In this document: positions 14,142 to 23,705 of the stretch, in pieces
Position numbering within the stretch: the first letter of the stretch is position 1
Layout of the letters: the number at the start of each line of letters is the position of its first letter
From: Methylophilales bacterium 28-44-11
Lineage (GTDB): Bacteria > Pseudomonadota > Gammaproteobacteria > Burkholderiales > Methylophilaceae
DNA length: 33,500 nucleotides
Assembly: GCA_002281475.1 (NCBI GenBank)
Contig: NCGC01000010.1
Coordinates: 1 to 33,500 of the forward strand
Direction of reading: 5' to 3'
Position numbers and translations under genes: made by a program
Notes under the pieces: model-generated
What the model was told of the DNA's origin: nothing
Databases searched by the model: none
The model's input: only the letters and a program-made list of their open reading frames with translations

Positions 14142-15467
14142 GTGACGCACAATGTTTTGACTTTACTCCCACGTACCTTACTTTCAAGATTGTTATTGCT
14201 AATCGCATTACTGCTGGCGATTAGTATTTATGCTTCCTTAAAGATTTTCGATTATTTTGACCGTGAGCCACGTGCCACCACTGCTGCATTGCAAGCGGTC
14301 ACCATCGTTAATTACACACGCGCTTCGTTGATTGCCTCTCATGAAAATCGACGCTTAGCACTTTTATCGGAGCTTTCTGGTCGTGAAGGTGTACGCGTCT
14401 ATGCGGCTGACTTTTTAGAAGACATCGAGCCATTACCCAACGACCCGTTTATTAATCTGATTGCATTTAAAATTCGGGAGCGTTTGGGTGAAGAGACTAT
14501 CATCACGGTCAATCATTATGATATACCTGGGCTGTGGATTAGTTTTAACGTAGGGCAAGATGATTTTTGGGTGGTGATTCCTAAAATTCAAGTTGACCGC
14601 CCATTTCCATGGCACTGGCTAGGCTGGGCTGCAGTGGTTGGCTTGTTGTCCTTATTGGGTGCTTACATTATTGCTTCCAGAATTAATCGTCCTCTTAACT
14701 TATTGGTGCACGCGGCAGAACGCTTACGGAATGGCGAGCCTGCGCCTAGGCTACCCGAAGACAGTGTGGATGAGTTGCGTGAAGTGAGTCGCACCTTTAA
14801 TGAAATGGCTGAGTCATTGGTCAGACTGGATGCTGAACGAACATTGCTTTTAGCTGGGGTTTCGCATGATATTAGAACGCCATTAGCCAGGCTAAGGCTC
14901 GCTGTGGAAATGCTGTCGGGCGGCACAGGGGATAGTATGAAGCAAGGCATGATTGAAGATATTAGTGATATGGACAATATCATTCATCAGTTCTTAGATT
15001 TTGTCCGCGGCGTGGAGGGCGAGCCCACCAAGATGGTCGATATCAATGACTTACTTCGTTCACTAGCCGAGCGGCAAGCACGGGCTGGAAGAGACTTAAA
15101 GTTGAGTTTGACGTCGACATACTTTATTCCACTCAGACCCATGGCTATGCAACGCTTGCTGGATAACTTAGTTGGCAATGCCTATGCCTATGCTAAGGGC
15201 GTGGTGGAAGTGACGAGTAAAATTACGGCGGATAAAATCATCATCAGTGTATTAGACAATGGGCCGGGCATACCGCCAGAACATGCACAGCGATTATTAC
15301 GACCTTTTGAACGGATGGACAGCGCGCGTAATAAAAATGAGGGAGGTAGTGGCTTAGGTTTGGCGATTTGTAACCGGATTGCTAAGTTGCATCGTGGGAG
15401 CCTTGAGTTGATTAATCGCCCAGAAGGCGGTTTGGAAGCACGCCTCTCTTTGCCGATTATGCATTAA
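14142..15467 (+). CDS. envZ: EnvZ-like osmosensor histidine kinase
   Basis: A 441-residue inner-membrane kinase: membrane helix at about 11-33, a periplasmic domain to about 155, second helix at about 160-178, HAMP (to about 232), then DHp with H242 in 'LAGVSHDIRTPLARLRLA' and a HATPase ('LLDNLVGNAYAYAKG', 'DNGPGI', 'GGSGLGL'). E. coli EnvZ is nearly the same length with H243. It follows ompR by 10 nt, so one operon. The start is GTG with AGG about 5 nt upstream; the nearest ATG is out of frame. Its TAA overlaps the TAA of the convergent diguanylate cyclase gene in the sequence TTAA. Confidence 0.9.
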   Translation: MTHNVLTLLPRTLLSRLLLLIALLLAISIYASLKIFDYFDREPRATTAALQAVTIVNYTRASLIASHENRRLALLSELSGREGVRVYAADFLEDIEPLPNDPFINLIAFKIRERLGEETIITVNHYDIPGLWISFNVGQDDFWVVIPKIQVDRPFPWHWLGWAAVVGLLSLLGAYIIASRINRPLNLLVHAAERLRNGEPAPRLPEDSVDELREVSRTFNEMAESLVRLDAERTLLLAGVSHDIRTPLARLRLAVEMLSGGTGDSMKQGMIEDISDMDNIIHQFLDFVRGVEGEPTKMVDINDLLRSLAERQARAGRDLKLSLTSTYFIPLRPMAMQRLLDNLVGNAYAYAKGVVEVTSKITADKIIISVLDNGPGIPPEHAQRLLRPFERMDSARNKNEGGSGLGLAICNRIAKLHRGSLELINRPEGGLEARLSLPIMH

Positions 15468-16771
15468 TGGTGTTCCGCTGGCTTACCTTCTATGCGATTT
15501 CTTCCGTTGGTTTTTGCGTTATATAACAAGCGGTCTGCATGTATCATCATGTCATTTAGATTTTTACGTACAATACTGGTGGCGCCAATACTGCAGGTGT
15601 ATTGAATGACATGTTGCTTGACCTGCACACGTTGATTGGCAATTTTGGCTCTAAATGCATCAATGTATTCAAAGCTACTGATGTAACTGGGCGATTGACT
15701 GAGCACAGCAAATTCTTCCCCGCCAAGTCTTGCAACAATATCGGCATAAAAATGCTCTTTTAATTGTTGTGCAAAATGCTTGATGACTTCATCGCCTGCA
15801 TCATGTCCATACCTATCATTTACTTTTTTAAAAAAATCAATGTCCATCATCATGACAGTGAGAGGGCTATGCTCATCCAGTGCATGGAAAATTTTGTTGC
15901 CACGTTCAAAAAAATATCGGCGATTAAATACATTGCTCAAAAAGTCTACATTGGATAAATGTTTGGCAAATTCCACTGCATCCAACATATCTAAATTTTG
16001 ATTAATTCGACATAACAAAATTTCGTAATTAAACGGTTTGGAGATGAAGTCGTTTGCGCCCGCTTTTAAAAATTTTACAGCCAATCGCGGGTCGGAGGAG
16101 GTAGAGATGCCGATAATGAGCAGTTGGTCTTTGGGGTAAATTGCGCGTACTTTTTGTACGAAAGTAATGCCATCAATCATCGACATTTGATGGTCAACCA
16201 ATACCAGTTTTACATCACCATGAAGCTCTAGGATATCGAGTGCTTCAATGGCGTTATAGGCTTGTAACACTTGAAATTTTTGTAAGGATAATTCACGTCC
16301 AATCACAAACTGCGAGACTTTTGAGTCATCCACCACCAGTACCTTAATTGATACATTTTTATATACTCTTTGTATCAGTTCACATATATAAGTGATGTCA
16401 TCCGATTGGTCTTTCACCACATAATCGATGACGTGCCGCTTAATCAACTGGTCGCGCATTTCATCTTCATACTCTGAAACGATGGCGATAATGGGAATGT
16501 TAAACTCACCCAACAAGTCTACTTTTTCAAAGGCATCTGAATCGAGATTAATTACGCTGGTGATACCTAAAAAGAAAGTATTGGGTTGTTGCGTTAGTAA
16601 TAGTCTTGCAGCAGGAATGGAATGCACCGTGACGACATTGACGCGTAATTGACTTTCAATTTCTAGCTTTAATGTGAGTGCATAATGCTGGTCTTGGTCT
16701 AGCACCAATATCTGAAACTGCACGGGATTGGTGGGATCGCGAAGCGCTTTGCGGATATGTTTGTTAGGCAT
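15464..16771 (-). CDS. Two-receiver response regulator with GGDEF (diguanylate cyclase)
   Basis: A 435-residue protein with two receiver domains and a C-terminal GGDEF domain, a PleD-like plan. Receiver 1 (about 19-135) lacks an Asp at the expected phosphorylation strand ('FFLGITSVINLD'), so is probably degenerate. Receiver 2 (about 142-260) has D148/D149, phospho-acceptor D193 in 'LVDHQMS' and K245. The GGDEF domain has 'MMMDIDFFKKVNDRYGHDAGD' and GGEEF at 350-354, an active variant. The inhibitory RxxD site is absent: the equivalent is FYAD. Expected product is c-di-GMP from two GTP, regulated by phosphorylation of receiver 2. I prefer the ATG (MPNKH) over an upstream TTG; neither has a good ribosome site. 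No histidine kinase is adjacent on the same strand. Confidence 0.87.
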   Translation of the reverse strand: MPNKHIRKALRDPTNPVQFQILVLDQDQHYALTLKLEIESQLRVNVVTVHSIPAARLLLTQQPNTFFLGITSVINLDSDAFEKVDLLGEFNIPIIAIVSEYEDEMRDQLIKRHVIDYVVKDQSDDITYICELIQRVYKNVSIKVLVVDDSKVSQFVIGRELSLQKFQVLQAYNAIEALDILELHGDVKLVLVDHQMSMIDGITFVQKVRAIYPKDQLLIIGISTSSDPRLAVKFLKAGANDFISKPFNYEILLCRINQNLDMLDAVEFAKHLSNVDFLSNVFNRRYFFERGNKIFHALDEHSPLTVMMMDIDFFKKVNDRYGHDAGDEVIKHFAQQLKEHFYADIVARLGGEEFAVLSQSPSYISSFEYIDAFRAKIANQRVQVKQHVIQYTCSIGATSIVRKNLNDMMIHADRLLYNAKTNGRNRIEGKPAEHH

Positions 16772-16801
16772 ATGCAAGACTAAGCATGATTGGAAGACTT
16801 A

Positions 16802-18193
16802 TTATAGTTGTTCTGGTTGAAACCAATTCAATTTCTTTCTTAGCAATACGACTTCACCAATAATGGTTAAACAAGGGGGTTTCATCTCTGCTGCAGTGAC
16901 TTTTTCTGCTAAGTCAGCTAATGTTGCCGCCACGACTCGTTGCCGTTGCGTCGTCCCTTGTTGTATTACAGCTACAGGCATACTAGCTGATACACCACGT
17001 TTAATCAATTGTTGGCAAATTTCGGCTAAACCTACCAAGCCCATGTAAATGACAACGGTTTGACGTGGTCGCGTCATGGCGTCCCAATCTAAGTCAATCG
17101 TACCGTCTTTTAAGTGACCGGTGATAAATAGGCACGCTTGGGCATAGTCACGATGCGTTAGCGGAATCCCTGCATAACTAGACACACCATTGGCAGCAGT
17201 AATGCCAGGAACGACTTGAAATGGCACCCCATGTTGCATCAACGTTTCAATCTCTTCGCCACCACGACCAAAGATAAACGGGTCACCTCCTTTTAAACGC
17301 AGTACCCGTTTGCCCTCTAACGCTAATTTGGCCAACAACTCGTTGATTTGTTCTTGCGGCATGGTATGTTGGTCGCGCGCTTTGCCCACATAAATCAACT
17401 CTGCATCACGCCTGACCAACTCCATGACTTCTGGGCTGACCAATTTATCGTACACGCATACATCACATTGCTGCATCAAGCGCAATGCGCGAAATGTCAA
17501 TAAATCAGGGTCACCAGGCCCGCCACCCACTAAAAACACTTCGCCTTTAGATGCCGTGCTAGGGGTGTCACTCAATATATCGCGTAATACTTTTCGGGCA
17601 GCTTCCTCTTGACCTGACAGCACTCGCTCCACCATAGGGCCTTGTAGCACATCCTCCCAAAAGCGCCGCCGCAATTGTGTGGTGGCAAATTTGGCTTTGA
17701 CTTGGTCGCGAAATTCACCGGCAATACCTGCGATACGGCCATAGCCAGCTGGTAACATGGTTTCAATTTTAGTGCGGATATAACGTGCAAGTACTGGGGC
17801 GTTACCTTCTGATGAAACGGCAATCACTACAGGGCTACGGTCAATCACAGAGCCCATGGTAAAGGTGCATAAAGCGGGTGCATCGACTACATTCACAGGA
17901 ATGTTCATTGTTTTTGCAGTAATAGAGACGGCTTCATTGACCATTTCATCATCTGTTGCCGCAATGATCAAGCAGGCGCCAACGAGTTGGTCAGGGACAA
18001 ATTCTGCTTGAATATGACGGATTTTTTGCGCGTCCACCATGGCTTGCAATTCATGACACAATACAGGAGAGACCAAAGTGATGTCTGCGCTGGCTTTAAG
18101 CAACATAGTGACTTTGCGGGTCGCGACTTCACCGCCACCAATGACCACACATGGGCGCTGTTGAATGTTGAAAAATATGGGTAATGCTTGCAT
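16802..18193 (-). CDS. cysG: Siroheme synthase (trifunctional CysG)
   Basis: A 463-residue fusion that makes siroheme from uroporphyrinogen III for sulfite/nitrite reductases. The N-terminal part is precorrin-2 dehydrogenase/ferrochelatase ('VVIGGGEVATRKV', 'IAATDDEMVN', 'NVVDAPALCTF', and 'VSSEGNAPVLAR', the loop holding the catalytic/regulatory Ser in E. coli). The C-terminal part is the uroporphyrinogen-III methyltransferase ('VGGGPGDPDLLTFRAL', 'VYDKLVSPEVM', 'LKGGDPFIFGRGGEE', 'VVPGITAANGVSSY', 'PLTHRDYAQ'). Length and start 'MQALPIFFN' fit E. coli (MDHLPIF..., 457 residues); the TTG four codons upstream is therefore not used. GAG lies about 7 nt before the ATG. It is alone here, with no assimilatory reductase gene in the window. 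Confidence 0.95.
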   Translation of the reverse strand: MQALPIFFNIQQRPCVVIGGGEVATRKVTMLLKASADITLVSPVLCHELQAMVDAQKIRHIQAEFVPDQLVGACLIIAATDDEMVNEAVSITAKTMNIPVNVVDAPALCTFTMGSVIDRSPVVIAVSSEGNAPVLARYIRTKIETMLPAGYGRIAGIAGEFRDQVKAKFATTQLRRRFWEDVLQGPMVERVLSGQEEAARKVLRDILSDTPSTASKGEVFLVGGGPGDPDLLTFRALRLMQQCDVCVYDKLVSPEVMELVRRDAELIYVGKARDQHTMPQEQINELLAKLALEGKRVLRLKGGDPFIFGRGGEEIETLMQHGVPFQVVPGITAANGVSSYAGIPLTHRDYAQACLFITGHLKDGTIDLDWDAMTRPRQTVVIYMGLVGLAEICQQLIKRGVSASMPVAVIQQGTTQRQRVVAATLADLAEKVTAAEMKPPCLTIIGEVVLLRKKLNWFQPEQL

Positions 18194-18317
18194 GCGATAG
18201 CTCAAATATAAATTTGTACCATTTTACTCCAGTTGCCACTACATTCACCAAAACAAAGTGATTGGTAGGATTCAAATAAGGCTAATTTTTAAATGTTCGT
18301 CGGATTTAAAAAAAACA

Positions 18318-18365
18318 CTTCATCTCAATTAAATTTGATGAAGGGTGACTTAAATGCGGTAAAAT
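18318..18365 (+). promoter_or_regulatory. Hairpin and -10-like box upstream of miaB
   Basis: CTTCATC-t-CAA (18318-18328) can pair with TTGATGAAG (18335-18343) around a short AT loop. A TAAAAT box follows at 18360-18365, 28 nt before the start codon. No good -35 is found at the right spacing. The dyad may be an operator for the miaB-phoH promoter; this is inference. Confidence 0.3.
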
Positions 18366-18393
18366 TATGTTTTAGAATTAAAGAGTTATCGAT

Positions 18394-19737
18394 TTGAGTC
18401 TTCCTAATCATACAGATCCCAAAAAAGTATTTATTAAAACCTTTGGTTGCCAGATGAATGAGTACGACTCATCACGTATGGCCGATATGTTGGCAGCCAG
18501 CGAAGGTATGGTAGAAACACAGACGGTGGAAGAGGCCGATGTGATTTTGCTTAACACCTGCTCAGTCCGTGAGAAAGCTGAAGACAAGGTATTTAGCCAT
18601 CTGGGACGCTTTATTCCGCTTAAAGAAAAGAATCCCAATTTGATCATTGGCGTGGGTGGATGTGTGGCGTCGCAAGAAGGCGACAATATCATCAAGCGCG
18701 CGCCCTATGTAGATGTGGTGTTTGGGCCACAAACCATGCATCGTCTGCCTGAATTGATTAAACAGAGCCAGCGTTCAGGGCAATCGCAAGTCGATATTAC
18801 TTTCCCTGAAATTGAAAAGTTTGACCATTTACCGCCACCGCGAGTTGAGGGGGCCACTGCGTTTTTAAGCATTATGGAAGGCTGTAGTAAATATTGCAGT
18901 TTCTGTGTGGTGCCTTATACGCGTGGCGAAGAAGTATCTAGGCCGTTTGCAGATATTTTGACGGAAGCCATACAGTTGGCGGAGCAAGGGGTGAAAGAAA
19001 TTACGTTGCTAGGCCAAAACGTCAACGCGTATCGCACCGAGTACGAAGGCGTTGAAGCAGATTTAGCCATGCTGATTGAAACGTTGGCAGAAATTCCACA
19101 GATTGGACGTATACGCTTTACTACCAGTCACCCCAATGAAATGAATGAGCGTTTGATTGCTTGTTTTGCCACTGTGCCCAAATTGGCGGTGCAATTACAT
19201 TTACCGGTGCAAGCGGGCAGTGATCGCGTGCTGATGGCAATGAAGCGTAATTACACAGCCCTTCAATATAAAAGTACTATCCGTAAGTTAAAGGCTGCAA
19301 GCCCACACCTTACTTTTACATCAGATTTTATTGTGGGATTTCCGGGTGAGACAGAATCTGATTTCAATGCAACTGCTAAGTTGATGCAAGACATCGGATT
19401 TGATTACAGCTTTAGTTTTTTATATAGTCCAAGGCCAGGAACGCCAGCCTCATTTATTCAAGATGAAACGCCGCATGCAATAAAATTAGCACGTTTAGCA
19501 AAATTGCAGGTCATGAATGAAGCACAAGGTGATGCCATTAGTCGCGCTATGTTAGGTACAGTACAGCGCGTGCTGATTGACGGAGTATCTTGGAAAGACA
19601 ATGCATTGTTGGCGGGCAAAACAGACAATAATCGCGTGGTGGATATCAAAGGCGATGCTGCTTTGATTCATCAGTTTGTGCAAGTGAAGATCACTGATGT
19701 GACTAACCCAAAACGTTTACAAGGCGAGATCGTTTAA
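18394..19737 (+). CDS. miaB: tRNA-2-methylthio-N6-dimethylallyladenosine synthase MiaB
   Basis: A 447-residue radical-SAM methylthiotransferase that adds a 2-methylthio group to i6A37 of tRNAs reading UNN codons. The N-terminal UPF0004 domain binds the auxiliary cluster through C19, C56 and C90 ('[11 protein letters not shown]', 'LLNTCSVR', 'GVGGCVASQ'). The radical SAM cluster is C164-x3-C168-x2-C171 ('[15 protein letters not shown]'). 'HLPVQAGSD' and a C-terminal TRAM domain (from about 383) complete it. The start is TTG with GAG 8 nt upstream; the first in-frame ATG falls inside the FGCQMN motif, so an ATG start would remove C19. phoH follows after 3 nt. Confidence 0.95.
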   Translation: MSLPNHTDPKKVFIKTFGCQMNEYDSSRMADMLAASEGMVETQTVEEADVILLNTCSVREKAEDKVFSHLGRFIPLKEKNPNLIIGVGGCVASQEGDNIIKRAPYVDVVFGPQTMHRLPELIKQSQRSGQSQVDITFPEIEKFDHLPPPRVEGATAFLSIMEGCSKYCSFCVVPYTRGEEVSRPFADILTEAIQLAEQGVKEITLLGQNVNAYRTEYEGVEADLAMLIETLAEIPQIGRIRFTTSHPNEMNERLIACFATVPKLAVQLHLPVQAGSDRVLMAMKRNYTALQYKSTIRKLKAASPHLTFTSDFIVGFPGETESDFNATAKLMQDIGFDYSFSFLYSPRPGTPASFIQDETPHAIKLARLAKLQVMNEAQGDAISRAMLGTVQRVLIDGVSWKDNALLAGKTDNNRVVDIKGDAALIHQFVQVKITDVTNPKRLQGEIV

Positions 19738-19740
19738 ACC

Positions 19741-20694
19741 ATGGAAATTCATTTAAGTCCTGAGGACAATACACGCCTAGCAAACTTATGCGGCGCTCTA
19801 GATGAAAATATTAAGCAAATTGAAACTGCGCTTGAGGTGAATATCAATCGTCGCGGCAACACCTTTAACTTGTCTGGGAAGCAAGACAACGTGCGCATTG
19901 CGGCGCAATTGTTAGAAAATTTTTATGTGCGTGCCAAAAAACCGATTGAGTTAGAAGAGATTCAATTGGGATTAGTCGAACTCGATAAGCTTAAGCCAGA
20001 AGATTTGACCAGTAGCCAAGCGATGCCCGTGTTGATGACGCGTCGTGGAGACTTGCATGGACGTACACCAAGACAAGTAGCCTATTTGCAGCAAATTCAA
20101 GACCACGATATCACCTTTGGCATTGGCCCTGCGGGTACCGGTAAAACTTATTTGGCAGTGGCCAGTGCAGTGGATGCGATGTCTCGAGATCGCGTGAAAA
20201 GAATTGTTTTGGTCCGCCCCGCGGTAGAGGCGGGTGAACGCTTAGGGTTTTTGCCTGGTGATTTAAACCAAAAAGTGGACCCATACTTACGCCCGTTATA
20301 CGACGCTTTATATGACTTGGCAGGTTATGATGCCGTGAATAAAATGTTTGAGCGCAGCGCGATTGAGGTGGCACCTTTGGCTTATATGCGCGGTCGTACT
20401 TTAAATCATAGTTTTATTATTCTGGATGAAGCACAAAACACAACCCCAGAACAAATGAAGATGTTTTTAACGCGTATTGGCTTTGGTACCAAGGCTGTGA
20501 TCACTGGTGATGTGACGCAAATCGATTTGCAACGTCATCAAAAAAGTGGTTTGGTGGAAGCACAGAAAATATTAAAAGAGGTGAAAGGCATTGCCATGAC
20601 ACATTTCTTATCGCAGGACGTAGTACGACATCCGCTGGTGCAAAAAATTATCAATGCCTATGAAAATTATGAGCAGAAAAACGCGGCAGATTAA
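19741..20694 (+). CDS. ybeZ: PhoH-like ATPase (YbeZ)
   Basis: A 317-residue PhoH-family protein with an N-terminal KH-like region (to about 95) and a RecA-like ATPase. Walker A is 'GIGPAGTGKTYLAVA', followed by 'VLVRPAVEAGERLGFLPGDL', 'PLAYMRGRTLNHSFIILDEA' (Walker B, DEAQNTT) and 'TRIGFGTKAVITGDVTQIDL', all standard. In many bacteria it works with the endonuclease YbeY in rRNA and RNA quality control. It starts 3 nt after miaB and must be cotranscribed. ybeY, normally next, is displaced 2.4 kb downstream by fba and fbp. Confidence 0.93.
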   Translation: MEIHLSPEDNTRLANLCGALDENIKQIETALEVNINRRGNTFNLSGKQDNVRIAAQLLENFYVRAKKPIELEEIQLGLVELDKLKPEDLTSSQAMPVLMTRRGDLHGRTPRQVAYLQQIQDHDITFGIGPAGTGKTYLAVASAVDAMSRDRVKRIVLVRPAVEAGERLGFLPGDLNQKVDPYLRPLYDALYDLAGYDAVNKMFERSAIEVAPLAYMRGRTLNHSFIILDEAQNTTPEQMKMFLTRIGFGTKAVITGDVTQIDLQRHQKSGLVEAQKILKEVKGIAMTHFLSQDVVRHPLVQKIINAYENYEQKNAAD

Positions 20695-20827
20695 GTTAGA
20701 GCAAACCTCCACATCCTCAATTGACTTAACTGGACTGGTTAAACAAAGCTCATCATCAATATGGTCATAGTATTTGCGCTTTAAGATGATGCTATTACGA
20801 TGATTGCTTACTAAGAAGAGACTATCA

Positions 20828-21892
20828 ATGGCACTAGTATCGTTGCGACAATTGTTGGATCACGCTGCCGAGCATCAATATGGCTTAGCTGCTTTTAATG
20901 TAAATAACATGGAACAGGTGCACGCCATTATGCAAGCGGCCGATGCTGTCGATAGCCCTGTTATTTTGCAAGCATCAGCAGGCGCTAGAAAATATGCTGG
21001 TGAAGCGTTTTTAAGACATTTGGTGTTAGCCGCCATCGAGTCGTATCCGCATATTCCTGTGGTCATGCATCAAGACCATGGCCATACGCCTGCAGTGTGT
21101 ATTCAAGCCATGCGTTCTGGATTTTCCAGCGTGATGATGGATGGGTCACTGATGGAAGATGCCAAAACGCCTTCCTCCTATCAATACAACGTTGATATCA
21201 CCAAACAAATTGTCGATTTAGCCCATGCCATTGGCGTCTCAGTTGAAGGTGAGTTGGGTGTACTTGGCTCACTTGAAACTGGGCTGGCGGGTGAAGAAGA
21301 TGGCTCAGGTGCCGAAGGGGTGCTAAGTCATCAACAATTGCTCACTGATCCTGAAGAGGCGGCGGATTTTGTAAAGAAAACGGGCGTAGACGCATTGGCG
21401 ATTGCCATCGGCACCTCCCATGGCGCCTATAAATTTAAGCATCCGCCAACCGGTCAAACCTTAGCCATCGGTCGCATCAAAGAAATTCATGCACGACTCC
21501 CTAACACGCATTTGGTGATGCATGGTTCATCTTCTGTGCCTCAAGAGTGGCTGAAAATCATCAATGATCACGGTGGAAATATTGGAGAAACCTACGGCGT
21601 GCCTGTGGAAGAGATCGTCGAGGGTATCAAACATGGTGTGCGTAAAGTGAATATCGATACTGATTTGCGTATTGCATGTACTGGTGCGCTACGCCGCTTT
21701 TTTGATGAAAACAAACAAGAGTTTGACCCAAGAAAATTTTTGCAAGTCAGTACCGTTGCAATGCGTGATTTGTGTCAGTCGCGTTATGAGGCTTTTGGTT
21801 CTGCTGGAAAAGCATCGCAGATTCAGCCGATTTCATGCGATGCAATGGCTGAGCGTTATAAATCTGGCCAACTTAATGCGGTGATCAAATAA
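20828..21892 (+). CDS. fba: Class II fructose-bisphosphate aldolase, Calvin/RuMP subtype
   Basis: A 354-residue zinc aldolase that interconverts fructose-1,6-bisphosphate with DHAP and glyceraldehyde-3-phosphate. Zinc and active-site segments are visible: '[10 protein letters not shown]' (D83, H84), 'ISHGAYKF'-type '[13 protein letters not shown]', 'VMHGSSSVP', and '[20 protein letters not shown]'. The length and '[20 protein letters not shown]' agree with the Calvin-cycle subtype found in autotrophs and methylotrophs. The chosen ATG has GAG about 7 nt before it; an in-frame TTG 8 codons earlier is not favoured. The gene is separated from phoH by 133 bp and is convergent with fbp, the opposing step, suggesting gluconeogenic or RuMP-cycle carbon flow. 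Confidence 0.93.
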   Translation: MALVSLRQLLDHAAEHQYGLAAFNVNNMEQVHAIMQAADAVDSPVILQASAGARKYAGEAFLRHLVLAAIESYPHIPVVMHQDHGHTPAVCIQAMRSGFSSVMMDGSLMEDAKTPSSYQYNVDITKQIVDLAHAIGVSVEGELGVLGSLETGLAGEEDGSGAEGVLSHQQLLTDPEEAADFVKKTGVDALAIAIGTSHGAYKFKHPPTGQTLAIGRIKEIHARLPNTHLVMHGSSSVPQEWLKIINDHGGNIGETYGVPVEEIVEGIKHGVRKVNIDTDLRIACTGALRRFFDENKQEFDPRKFLQVSTVAMRDLCQSRYEAFGSAGKASQIQPISCDAMAERYKSGQLNAVIK

Positions 21893-21964
21893 CAAAACGT
21901 AGTGAACAACCCAATGACTATTTGGTAAAACTCATGGTCGCACCAATTTAAGTGTTCAGACAGT

Positions 21965-22969
21965 TTAGCGTTTGGTTTTGCCGTGGTAAGCAATGATGCG
22001 CTCAATTTCATGTTTACTACCCATCATCACAGGCACGCGTTGATGCAATGCATTGGGCACCACCTCTAAAATACGCATACTTCCAGTTGTAGATAATCCG
22101 CCAGCTTGCTCCATGATCATGCTCATAGGATTGGCTTCATACATCAGGCGTAATTTTCCACCTTGCTTTTTGATTTTGCTGTCCATCGGGTACATAAAAA
22201 CACCACCACGCACTAAAATGCGATGAATTTCTGCCACCATCGAGGCCACCCAACGCATATTAAAATCTTTTTCACGATCACCTTCCTCGCCTTGTAAGCA
22301 CTCATCAATGTAACGTTGCACAGGCGCTTGCCAAAAACGGTAATTCGACATGTTAATTGCAAATTCTTGCGTGTCTTCTTGTACCTTCATGTGCGGGTGG
22401 GTTAAAAAGAATTCGCCCAATTCGTTGTCTAGCGTAAATCCATGCACGCCTTCTCCGGTAGTAAATACAAACATGGTAGAGGTGCCGTACAAAGCATAGC
22501 CTGCACAAATTTGTTGTGTGCCTGGTTGTAAAAAGTCTTTCAGTGTTGGCCGTGCTAATGGGCTTTTTAATATAGAGAAAATGGTGCCCACAGAAATATT
22601 CACATTGACGTTAGACGAGCCATCAAGCGGATCAAACAACAATAAATATTGACCATTAGGTGCCAGAGCTTCATCAACTTCGATGATATTTTCCATCTCT
22701 TCGGATGCCATCCCCACCACAAATCCGCTAGTTAATGTGGTTTCGCTGAAAATTTCATGTGTGATGACATCTAACGCTTTTTGCACTTCGCCCTGCACGT
22801 TTTCAGTGTTTAAGCTGTGCATATTGCCCTCAAGCGCGCCACTGTCGATAGCAATCGCAATTTTTTTACATGCCACTGTGATGTCATTCAGCATTCCAAT
22901 CAATGCGGTGCGATGTTCACCATGCATATGGGCAGATAAATAATCTGAAAATTTGATGTTTTCGGTCAT
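21965..22969 (-). CDS. fbp: Class I fructose-1,6-bisphosphatase
   Basis: A 334-residue enzyme that hydrolyses fructose-1,6-bisphosphate to fructose-6-phosphate and phosphate, needed for gluconeogenesis and for regenerating the RuMP acceptor sugar. The metal-binding signature 'LLFDPLDGSSNVNVN' is intact, together with 'GFVVGMASEEMENI', 'RWVASMVAEIHRIL' with 'GGVFMYP', and 'KLRLMYEANPMSMIMEQAGG'. AGGA lies about 7 nt before the ATG. The start 'NIKFSDYLSAHMHGEHRTAL' is typical of proteobacterial class I enzymes. It is convergent with fba (72 bp apart) and divergent from ybeY. Confidence 0.95.
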   Translation of the reverse strand: MTENIKFSDYLSAHMHGEHRTALIGMLNDITVACKKIAIAIDSGALEGNMHSLNTENVQGEVQKALDVITHEIFSETTLTSGFVVGMASEEMENIIEVDEALAPNGQYLLLFDPLDGSSNVNVNISVGTIFSILKSPLARPTLKDFLQPGTQQICAGYALYGTSTMFVFTTGEGVHGFTLDNELGEFFLTHPHMKVQEDTQEFAINMSNYRFWQAPVQRYIDECLQGEEGDREKDFNMRWVASMVAEIHRILVRGGVFMYPMDSKIKKQGGKLRLMYEANPMSMIMEQAGGLSTTGSMRILEVVPNALHQRVPVMMGSKHEIERIIAYHGKTKR

Positions 22970-23089
22970 AACATTTCCTGAATACTGTAAGCAGCTGAGT
23001 GTTTGATTATGTATTATGCCTCTTCATCTCATTAACATGAAGTATTTGTCTTTAGTCTTTGTAGTCAAATTCTGGCCTTCTACATGATT

Positions 23090-23116
23090 TTGTTAGATGC
23101 CAATTCCATTTATAAT
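23090..23116 (+). promoter_or_regulatory. Candidate sigma-70 promoter for ybeY
   Basis: TTGTTA (23090-23095) and a perfect TATAAT (23111-23116) are 15 bp apart; shifting the -35 by one base gives TTTGTT at 16 bp. The -10 lies 32 bp before the ybeY ATG. A promoter here makes sense because ybeY is cut off from phoH by the fba/fbp insertion. Confidence 0.5.
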
Positions 23117-23148
23117 GCATTATTGTTTTGTGTCGTCTTTAATTCACC

Positions 23149-23595
23149 ATGACCAACGTTTCGTTTTCTATTCAATATGCTGCAAACACTGAGTATGTAC
23201 CCACTAAGCAACAGTTCAAACGTTGGGTGAAAGCAGCTGTGCGGGTAGAGACTGAAGTTGCGATTCGTATTGTGGATGCAGAAGAGGGACGCGCGCTGAA
23301 TAGTGCTTATCGTGGCAAAGATTATCCAACTAACGTTTTAACATTCCCGCTGACGGAAGAACCGCATCTGATGGGCGATATTATTATTTGTGCACCTGTG
23401 GTCGAATCAGAGGCGCATGCACAAACTAAATCATTGGAAGCGCATTATGCACACTTAACGGTGCATGGGGTGTTGCATTTGCACGGATATGATCACGAAA
23501 CAGAGCCTCAGGCGGAACTAATGGAGGCGCTTGAGGTAACAATTTTACAAAAATTAGGGTATCCTAACCCTTATCTCATTACACAGGATGCATAA
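23149..23595 (+). CDS. ybeY: Endoribonuclease YbeY
   Basis: A 148-residue UPF0054 metalloprotein acting in 16S rRNA 3'-end maturation and 70S ribosome quality control. The zinc motif H106-x3-H110-x5-H116 ('[11 protein letters not shown]') is intact, as is R55 in '[15 protein letters not shown]', the conserved substrate-site segment. The length is normal. The ATG lies 32 bp below a good -10 box and lacks a clear Shine-Dalgarno, so the transcript may have a short leader. corC follows after 110 bp; phoH, its usual upstream neighbour, is on the far side of fba/fbp. Confidence 0.95.
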   Translation: MTNVSFSIQYAANTEYVPTKQQFKRWVKAAVRVETEVAIRIVDAEEGRALNSAYRGKDYPTNVLTFPLTEEPHLMGDIIICAPVVESEAHAQTKSLEAHYAHLTVHGVLHLHGYDHETEPQAELMEALEVTILQKLGYPNPYLITQDA

Positions 23596-23705
23596 CGCTT
23601 TGATGTAAATAATTTCTGCCGTTGTTGGCTTGGCCTTTCTGTACTTTTTTGTACTGTCTTTGGTTAACCTTACTAAGCAAAATACAATTTTTCAAAGCGC
23701 ACATT

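Noticed and set aside
20695-20827. CATCATC / GATGATG inverted repeat between phoH and fba
   Set aside because: Imperfect, long AT-rich loop and no T-run; not convincing as terminator or operator.
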